Below, one piece after another: positions 57,684-64,000 of a stretch of DNA of 64,000 bases. Origin of the DNA: Rugalucina vietnamica (lineage: Eukaryota > Mollusca > Bivalvia > Lucinida > Lucinidae). How positions within the stretch are numbered: position 1 is the stretch's first letter; each line of letters begins with the position of its first letter. Made by a program: the position numbers and the translations under genes. The notes under the pieces were generated by a model. It ran no database searches. It saw nothing but the letters and a program-made list of their open reading frames with translations, and was not told the origin of the DNA. Location: positions 32,712,721 to 32,776,720 of the forward strand of contig OZ024874.1 of assembly GCA_964017185.1 (NCBI GenBank), written 5' to 3'.

Positions 57684-59094
57684 TAACCTCTTTACTTATA
57701 CTTAACCTTAATTTCGTGCTTGTCATGTCATATTGTATTTTTATAACATTAACTCGATGTCACATGTATGACCGGAGTTGTGAAATAAAAGATTTGTTCG
57801 TTCGTTCGACATATTTTATGGCAAGGTCAACGTAGGTGGCCTATGCATTTAAATTGTTAAATTGTCATTTAAAGAGTAAAACTTAAAGGAGATGGGCAAA
57901 TGGACTAAATATTCAGGATTATAAAAAAAATTGGGTTGGTCTGCCTCCACCCTGGAGCAGTATACAGTACATGTATATAATATACATATTTTCAAAGATC
58001 TGCTTCTCTGAAACTGCATGGCTGATCAGTCAAATGTTGTAGGAAGCATCTATAGGAAGGTGGATCCAATATGTTTATAAATAATCCTGGTCACATGACC
58101 AAGATGGCCGCCATGCCCATTCAAGGTAAACACCCTTCAAAAATTTTCCTCTCCCAGAACTGCTGAATCTATTGCAATGAAACTTGACATGTAGCAATTG
58201 GGACTAGGGTACTACAATTTGTTTATAAATCATGACCCTGTGATGACCTTGAAGAATTTTAAGGCTAGGTCAACTTATGCAGAAAGCTGTTAAAATGTCA
58301 TTGAAGGGAAACACTTCAGGAAATGGACATAATATTTATGATTTTGAAAAAGAAATTGATCTCAGGGGATATTATGACACTGCTGTGGGGCCATATACAT
58401 GTATATGACCATTATAGTCAAACAAATGTATTGGTATATACAGTGGTGTTATGGCTAAAAACCCAAATTAGCTGTTTCAGCGGCTAATTTGTTAACGGCT
58501 AATTGTAAAATTTCGCGGCGAAATTGTGTGGAAAATAAAAGTCAGCGCGGAATTTCGAAATTCCGGATTTCGCGGCGAAATTTCGCGGCGGAACACGGCG
58601 AAAAAGTATACCTGTCATTAGCATAAAAATCAATCGACTGTTATTTCGCGGTGTTTCGCGGCGAAAAAGATGACAGTCATAAAAGTTTTTTTTTGTTTAA
58701 ATTTAATTTTAAATTGGATGTTTTTATATCATTTTAAGTCGTATCAATATTTTGTTTTCGTTTCAATTTTGTATAATTATCGTTTTAGTCCCGACAGTCA
58801 CAAAAGTTTTATTGTTTAAATTTCATTTTAATTTGTATGCCTTTATTTCTTTTCAAGTCATATAAATATTTGTTTTCTTTTCAATTTTGTATGATAATCG
58901 TTAAGTTACGTGTTTTATTCGTGTTTTCGCTTTGAAGTTTCGGAGACAATATTAACGGCTTTGTGTTTATTTTCATGCTTCTTTTTCAGATTAATCAGAC
59001 TTACCTGATAATATTAGATCCTATTATTTATCTTAACAGAACAAAAGCTTATAGCGGCGTAAGCAATTTTCATGGGATGACTGCCCACATATTT

Positions 59095-59297
59095 GTTTGT
59101 TTGTATTGAGGCTGAACGTCCCAGTCACCAATTTGTCAGTCATGTCTGGACGGAGCTACCGTTTCCTGGGGATTAAGTAGTACTGTGGGTAGTTAATGTT
59201 CCTTACTGAAGGACACAACACGGTGTCGCCAGTGCGGATTGAACTCATGACCTCTCGATTCTGAGTCTGATGCACTACAACTATGCCACCGCGATCT
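59095..59297 (-). mobile_element. tRNA-derived SINE
   Basis: On the minus strand: head GCGGTGGCATAGTTGTAGTG, B-box-like GTTCAATCC region, body, tail domain GACATGACTGACAAATTGGT and GACTGGGACGTTCAGCCTCA with a final CAAA run. Confidence 0.8.
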
Positions 59298-59916
59298 CAA
59301 CCCACAGATGTATACAAGTCTTTGGATTCAACATGAAGAAGCAATCGGTTTCAACTCTTCTTTAGACATTTAATCGCCCGTGGTAATGACACTGCTAAAA
59401 GCATCAGTGAATTTTCGATTACGTCGAGTGGACGCCGTTTCGTTGAAATCTATTTACTCGAAACAACATTTGGTCGCATACGACCTTCACAGGGTCCATA
59501 TGATATTCGCTCGAATACGAGCAGTACAGCAACGTACATGTACAAAACTATGTGGAAAGTGTCAATAATTGACGGGATTCTTTTGCTAACCGTTTTGAGT
59601 TAAACAGCGTGTTGTGTGCCTTCTAAAATCCACATATACGGATGACTTAGAACACGTTCATTCACGTCGAATGTCAAAACCTCATTGTATACAAGGCACA
59701 ATACACTAGAAAAAAGGAGGATACTGTGTTTAAAACAAAATATTGTAGTTCATACATTTACACTAATTTTGTATAAGAAATGGGTCATATGAAGTTTTCA
59801 GTTTATTTCGGAACACATATACAGTGTATACAGTAAGGGCCACGAGTACGCACCGTGGCAATATGAGCACATGCCGCATAAATCGATGGTAATTAGAACA
59901 AAGTTGAGTGCAGAAG

Positions 59917-60082
59917 CCTAGTGGTAGATTGTATGAATTGACCGGAAACAAAATGTCCTGTGTTCGATTCCTATATTCGTTGGGTTTCGTACTTGAGCAA
60001 AACCGGTTAACATGTATTACCCTGAAAGTGTTGTCACCATGGGACTCAAACACTGTTGACTGTTAAACTGAACTCAGGATGA
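59917..60082 (+). mobile_element. tRNA-derived SINE, diverged
   Basis: Head AGCCTAGTGGTAGATTGTA and B box TGTTCGATTCC, then TTGAGCAAAACCGGTTAA and ACTGTTGACTG tail words. Confidence 0.6.
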
Positions 60083-60479
60083 TCTTCGCTAGTTGTACTT
60101 CTACAAGGCAAGTTCAATGTATAAATCGATATGATTGCGATTAGTCTTATGCTGGCATTCATAGAGGGTGATCAGAGTGGTAACCAGCAAGCCCAAATGT
60201 CAATATGTCTCTTTTTGTTGTGTGGTTTTTACATGGTTGATCTTAAATTAAGTTATCGTTGTTCACACCTTAAACGCTATGAAGTGAAGAAATTAAGGAA
60301 AATATTAAAAAAGAAAGCAAGGGATCTAACTGTTAATTGAGCAATACCCTTTAGACAATGTTTGTGCTACAAAACAAGGCACAAAGTTAGATGGCCCTGC
60401 CCCTTGGGACCTAAAGAAACATATGGGCTGTTTGTGCCTCCAGGAAATGCTTAGTATACGCTATTGACTGATCATCTGA

Positions 60480-60690
60480 TTACGGGTTTACCGCTCAGGT
60501 CTGTGCCTGCCTAGGAAAAATGGTTTCAAGTCAAACCATCCATACATATAAGCAGTATTGGCTTAGAGGGATGGTTATATTTCAAACACTTGTTGGCTAT
60601 CATGACGTCCCATAAAATAGAGGCATCGTCCCAACATGACCATTGCTGTTGATTGCGACGTAAAGCGTCGTTTCAAACAAACAGACAAAT
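60480..60690 (+). repeat. Old SINE copy
   Basis: Head-like GTTTACCGCTCAGGTCTGTG with a weak B box GGTTTCAAGTCAAACC, and tail words CCAACATGACCATTGCTGTTG and CGTAAAGCGTC followed by CAAACAAAC. Confidence 0.45.
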
Positions 60691-61243
60691 TTAGATTCAA
60701 CGAGCTGGCTCATTGCGTTATAAATATTTTCGTCTATCCGTGATTTCGCTATCGTACCATGAAATATCAATGGAAAAGTCGCATTATGCATGTTTTTCAT
60801 TTCTATACATGCATAATTGTACATACTATTAATGTGCACGTACATCACGATCTATACTAGAAACCTATGAATCATAGTGTGGTCTTTAAATTAAAAAATA
60901 AATAATTTTATTTTAACAATTACAGGTATTTCGCCGTGTTTTGCGGCGAAATAGGAAATTTAAACTTACCTGTTGTAAACATTAAAAAACGAATTTCGCC
61001 GCGAAACACCGCGAAATTTCACCGCGAAAATCGAAATTTCGTGGCGAAAAAATTAACCGATTAAACGTTTAAATTTTCCCTTGGCCGGTGAAATTTCGCG
61101 GTGGTTTCGCCACGAAAAATCACAAGTGATCAGCGCGAACTGTGCAAAAATGGGTTTTTAGCCATAACACCACTGTATATATATATATATATATATATAT
61201 AATATCAGATCTCAGGTGAGCATTTACAGGACCATTGGTCCTC

Positions 61244-61835
61244 TGGTTGGGTGAATGGGAAAGATTGTGGATATAAAGGAAACCAAAGTGCAATGGAAAT
61301 ATTGATAGAGGCCAGAGTGGATAACAGAACATAGAACTGAAACTATTTTTACCTTTCAGGCAATAAAAATTCATGAGTCGATCTGTCTTAGCTGTTCATT
61401 AATGGCATAAGGTGGTTTCATATTGTACATAATCATATTTACCCTACTCTGTCAGTCAGGATCTGACAAACCAACATATTGGTGACATTGGTTTACTTTG
61501 TGGCAATGGAAAGCAATAAGACTGACCTTTTTTCCATTTCATTGAAATGTGAACCTTATTAAAATATCAAGTTATCATGACTTACTGTCTGATTGTCAGG
61601 GTAAATGTGATTTCCTATGTTAGACCTTGAATAAGAACCCTGTTATGAGATTATGAGAACCCTAGCAAGGTTTTACATGGAAAGTTTGAAGTCTTTAGTT
61701 TCTGTAGATGAGCATGTAGATTTTTTCTTGCATGTTAACAAACTCTAAACAGGTTTTCTCATGACAGGGTTCATTGGCAATTAAGCGGGTTGAAATTTTC
61801 TCTCTTGGTCATGATTAAGAATGTTTATGATTTAG
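61244..61835 (+). other. Intron sequence before exon 3c
   Basis: Non-coding. No repeat recognised; it contains the presumed branch-point region of exon 3c. Confidence 0.45.
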
Positions 61836-62006
61836 GAGACCTATGGAGAAGACCCATATTTAAGTGGTCAGTATGCCCGTCAGTTTGTCACGGGGCTACA
61901 AGGGGACCACTTTAGGTATGTTAGAGCCAGTGCAGGCTGTAAACATTTTGATGTCCACGGAGGACCTGAGAATATACCAGTATCAAGATTTAGTTTTGAT
62001 TCAAAG
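61836..62006 (+). CDS. GH3 beta-xylosidase-like gene, exon 3c
   Basis: Acceptor TATGATTTAG, 57 codons, donor GTAATGTGG; phase 0/0 like 3a and 3b. It encodes [40 protein letters not shown] and IPVSRFSFDSK. It keeps GEDP and KHF but differs from 3a and 3b across the loop between them (LSGQYARQFVTG, DHF), which could alter substrate specificity. It is the copy adjacent to exon 4, so if only one copy is functional this is a strong candidate. It is more diverged from 3a than 3b is, suggesting an older duplication of 3c versus 3a/3b. Confidence 0.87.
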
Positions 62007-62495
62007 GTAATGTGGTCATGGTAGAGACAAAAAGCTTGGGCTCTTGGTTATATAATTCAGCTGATGACACAAAAAACTGAAATACATATTACTATTTATA
62101 GGTATAGAATATTATCAGATTGCACATAAGTTCTGCTTGTGGTGTGAATTGTCATTTAATGTTCTAATTTTGTCAGGTCTATGATTTCATGTTGTCCTTT
62201 TTGGAAAGACATTATAAATAAATGCTGCAACTTAAAATTTTCTTAAGTTACAGCCTTCAAAGTTTCTTAATTCTAACAGTTTTTTTTTTAAATCTAAAAT
62301 CATGTGCTAAAAGTTGTTTTGAAAGTGATTAGCAAAATGCCTAAAACTGGAAGGCATTTAAATGTTATTGCCTCGGCCCATATTTGTATTGAAATGAGAG
62401 AATTTACGAATTTCAAAATAATATCTTAGACCTGATAATGATAGAATGGTGAAGGTTAGAAGCATTTATACAGCCATATATTGACTTTGCTTTAG
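62007..62495 (+). other. Intron between exons 3c and 4
   Basis: 489 bp, non-coding, GT...AG. Nothing else seen. Confidence 0.6.
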
Positions 62496-62587
62496 GTGGC
62501 AGAGCGGGATTGGAGACTAACATTTCTACCAGCTTTCCGAGCATGTGTGAAAGCGGGAACCTACAGTCTAATGTGCAGCTATAATAG
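62496..62587 (+). CDS. GH3 beta-xylosidase-like gene, exon 4
   Basis: Acceptor TTTGCTTTAG, 30 codons plus two bases, donor GTAGGAAC, phase 2. It encodes VAERDWRLTFLPAFRACVKA, then GTYSLMCSYNR. It matches the GH3 segment FTFDARVTEQDL...PFKSCVEEG..S-MCSYN just before the NGVPSCA and catalytic VSD stretches, which must lie in later exons beyond 64000. Gene is therefore incomplete in this window. Confidence 0.87.
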
Positions 62588-62789
62588 GTAGGAACTGTAC
62601 GCAGTGTTAAAGCTGATTTAGTATAAACACACACAATTTAAACATATTCAAAGCGTTCCATTTAGAGATCTGGACAGACTTATGTTACATTTTGTAATGG
62701 TTAATAAAGTACTGTTGAGCAGTTTTATAAACTATGAAGAGATGAGACAGTTTTCTTTGTAAATCATGTCCTTCTCCTGTCTTATCGTC

Positions 62790-63010
62790 ATGTTTTCTGT
62801 ATATTTTGTCTTCTGCTATGTTGTACTTACCACCTTGGTATGACTGAATGGCTACCTTGTTGGGAAAGAGCTAGCCATCTGGCTTTTTATGCATGTTATT
62901 ACAATTTTGTGATGTTTTGTGCTGTACTTTCTTTCCCACCTGGTATCTGAGTTAGGATTTTAAATTTAATTTTATTAATTCCTGTGCCTTTTAATCTACT
63001 TCATTAAAAT
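62790..63010 (+). repeat. Dispersed repeat family R1, copy 3
   Basis: Shares GTATGACTGAATGGCTACC, TTGGGAAAGAGCTAGCCATC, TTTCCCACCTGGTATCTGAG and CCTGTGCCTTTTAATC words with the copies at 21750 and 36110. Confidence 0.5.
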
Positions 63011-63078
63011 GAATGATTAAAAAAAACAACAACGAAGTTTGCTATGTTAAATGAATATAGGGATCAAATATGATTTTC

Positions 63079-63180
63079 CATTCATTAACATTCGCTAGGT
63101 CCCGAGGGGTGTTGAAAACCGAGGGCGTAGCCCGAGGTTTTCAACATTCCCCGAGGGACCTAGCGAATGTTAATGAATGA
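63079..63180. repeat. Large palindrome (hairpin)
   Basis: ATTCATTAACATTCGCTAGG at 63080 and its inverse CCTAGCGAATGTTAATGAAT at 63159-63178, with the loop side GGTGTTGAAAACC / GGTTTTCAACATT, give stems of about 43 bp around a GAGGGCGTAGCCCGA centre. A second inverted pair, ATTATTGCATAAAT (63203) and ATTTATGCAATAAT (63491), follows, so the whole of about 63060-63510 may be one fold-back MITE. Confidence 0.7.
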
Positions 63181-63510
63181 CAAAATCATTTTTGATCGCT
63201 ATTATTGCATAAATTCTGCAGAAACGAAAGAAATATGGTGAGAAACGAAAGAAATATGGTGCACTATATTTTACAGCCTCATCACATTTTCATACGCGTA
63301 AAAGCTTTCGTTTTTATGCTCGTTCCTGGCGAAATCAGTTTTCTCATTACTAGCACGTGCTCTGCGTGGTGCCCGGTAACGAGCATAAGTAAAAGCCATG
63401 TATTAACAGCACGTGCGCGCGTGAATTGCAATATTAATGCATGGCTTTCTCTTCATTAATAAACGGCTATTAATATCGTTTGACACGGGTATTTATGCAA
63501 TAATGAGGGT

Positions 63511-64000
63511 TTAAAAATGGCTGCTGGTAACATGTTATAGGACATCTACAAATACATATTATCACGGTGGTGATTCAATTGATACCACCTGTGCTGTCGT
63601 CCGAGACGTTACTGCATATATTGCTGTTGTCCGAGTATTCCGGTTTCCATCCGAGTACTACGGCTGTCGTTACACAAACAGTACACACGTAAAAGCGGCT
63701 CGTGATTGTATTTGAAGGTATTATTTATCCTTTTTCTGCTAGAATGTGTTGTTAGATATTTGTCTATCATGCAATATGTTTGTACGGGTTTTTGGGTCGC
63801 TAGTTTGCATACAATCATGTATTTAATCGTAAAAAAGCAAAAATCACATAAATATGCAAATACTTTAATAATCAGCATTTCTCAGTTCTAACCATTTATT
63901 GAACAACATGGAAAACATAACTGCAAAGATAAAACCTTTTAGAGTTATAAAAAAATCCAAAGCAGAAAGGTTTGAAGGGGCGTTTAACTTTTGGTGTTAC
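63511..64000. other. Non-coding right end of the window
   Basis: GH3 intron, AT-rich. No exon of the gene and no known repeat was recognised. Confidence 0.4.

Larger units (their letters stand above)
44966..57807 (+). mobile_element. Full-length LINE interrupted by five nested elements
   Basis: Flanked by GACATA at 44960-44965 and 57808-57813, inside a unit of the AGCTCACCTGAGC element. It ends in a TTCG microsatellite tail (about 57796-57807) after GTGAAATAAAAGATTTG. Subtracting the elements at 46786-48457, 50112-50622, 50893-51665, 52484-57201 and 57331-57683 leaves about 4.8 kb, a normal LINE length, with two reading frames (ORF1 and ORF2). Frames are broken, so the copy is inactive. Confidence 0.85.
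58441..61175. mobile_element. hAT-like element with TTTCGCGGCGAAA subterminal palindromes
   Basis: Perfect inverted ends CAGTGGTGTTATGGCTAAAA at 58441 and its inverse ending 61175. Flanks are TATATA-rich on both sides, so an 8-bp duplication is plausible but blurred. Both subterminal regions (58480-58690 and 60925-61130) hold many copies of the near-palindrome TTTCGCGGCGAAA. No transposase was seen. SINE copies lie inside (59095, 59917, 60480). It splits the AGCTCACCTGAGC element. Confidence 0.78.
44527..61243 (+). mobile_element. AGCTCACCTGAGC-family element, copy 2, split twice
   Basis: The left end TTTTTAGCTCACCTGAGCC (44523-44541) and the right end CTCAGGTGAGC...GGACCATTGGTCC (about 61208-61238) match the ends of the element at 22952-24476, in inverse orientation. 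Internal units with GGCCAAGATGGCC, CATGACC and AAGGTCA words are present at 44580-44965 and 57814-58440. The intervening DNA is a LINE (44966-57807) and a hAT-like element (58441-61175). Without these the element would be about 1.1 kb. Confidence 0.65.

Overview
The window looks like a lophotrochozoan, most likely bivalve mollusc, nuclear genome. It is AT-rich, has GT/AG introns, tRNA-derived SINEs, satellite-like tandem repeats of about 160 bp and a dense, nested load of transposable elements. The only host gene I can support is a secreted glycoside hydrolase family 3 (GH3) beta-xylosidase/arabinofuranosidase-like gene on the + strand. It is spread over about 60 kb and runs off the right edge.

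Host gene: two alternative-looking first exons (2819-3135 and 30167-30477, each with a signal peptide and the same phase-2 donor), exon 2 (42454-42613), three versions of exon 3 (43909-44079, 44176-44328, 61836-62006; all phase 0/0), and exon 4 (62496-62587). Every junction is GT/AG and phase-compatible. The gene therefore has tandem exon duplications that could be spliced mutually exclusively. The catalytic aspartate exon lies beyond the window.

Region 1-20.9 kb: tandem repeats, a miniature LTR element (TRIM) at 3719-4227, satellite-like repeats, and two 1-kb arms in inverted orientation (5379-6378; 13134-20854). The right arm is split by a young Ty3/gypsy element (13318-20026) whose integrase precedes the reverse transcriptase, as in Gmr1-like elements.

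Region 20.9-30 kb: a TA-flanked inverted-repeat element (20901-29881). It holds a three-unit repeat element, a GATATC-rich tract, SINEs and a 5'-truncated CR1/Jockey-type LINE with an open 900-codon frame.

Region 30-44.5 kb: first exon 1b, a fold-back minisatellite element with 9-bp target duplications (30727-33482), a second young Ty3/gypsy element (33883-42343) with an extra zinc-finger coding region after pol, exon 2, a hAT-like element with 8-bp target duplications (42943-43737), and exons 3a and 3b.

Region 44.5-61.3 kb: the intron between exons 3b and 3c is a nested stack. A repeat element beginning AGCTCACCTGAGC is split by a full-length LINE (44966-57807, target duplication GACATA). 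That LINE is interrupted by five more elements: an inverted-repeat element with 5-bp target duplications, a second TRIM, two CAG...CTG elements with 5-bp target duplications, and a 4.7-kb TIR transposon (52484-57201). The TIR transposon encodes a zinc finger, a PIN/XPG-like nuclease motif and a CXC cysteine-rich tail, and is my best candidate for something poorly described. A hAT-like element with TTTCGCGGCGAAA subterminal palindromes (58441-61175) splits the outer repeat a second time.

All assignments come from reading motifs, boundaries and repeats by eye. No database search was possible.
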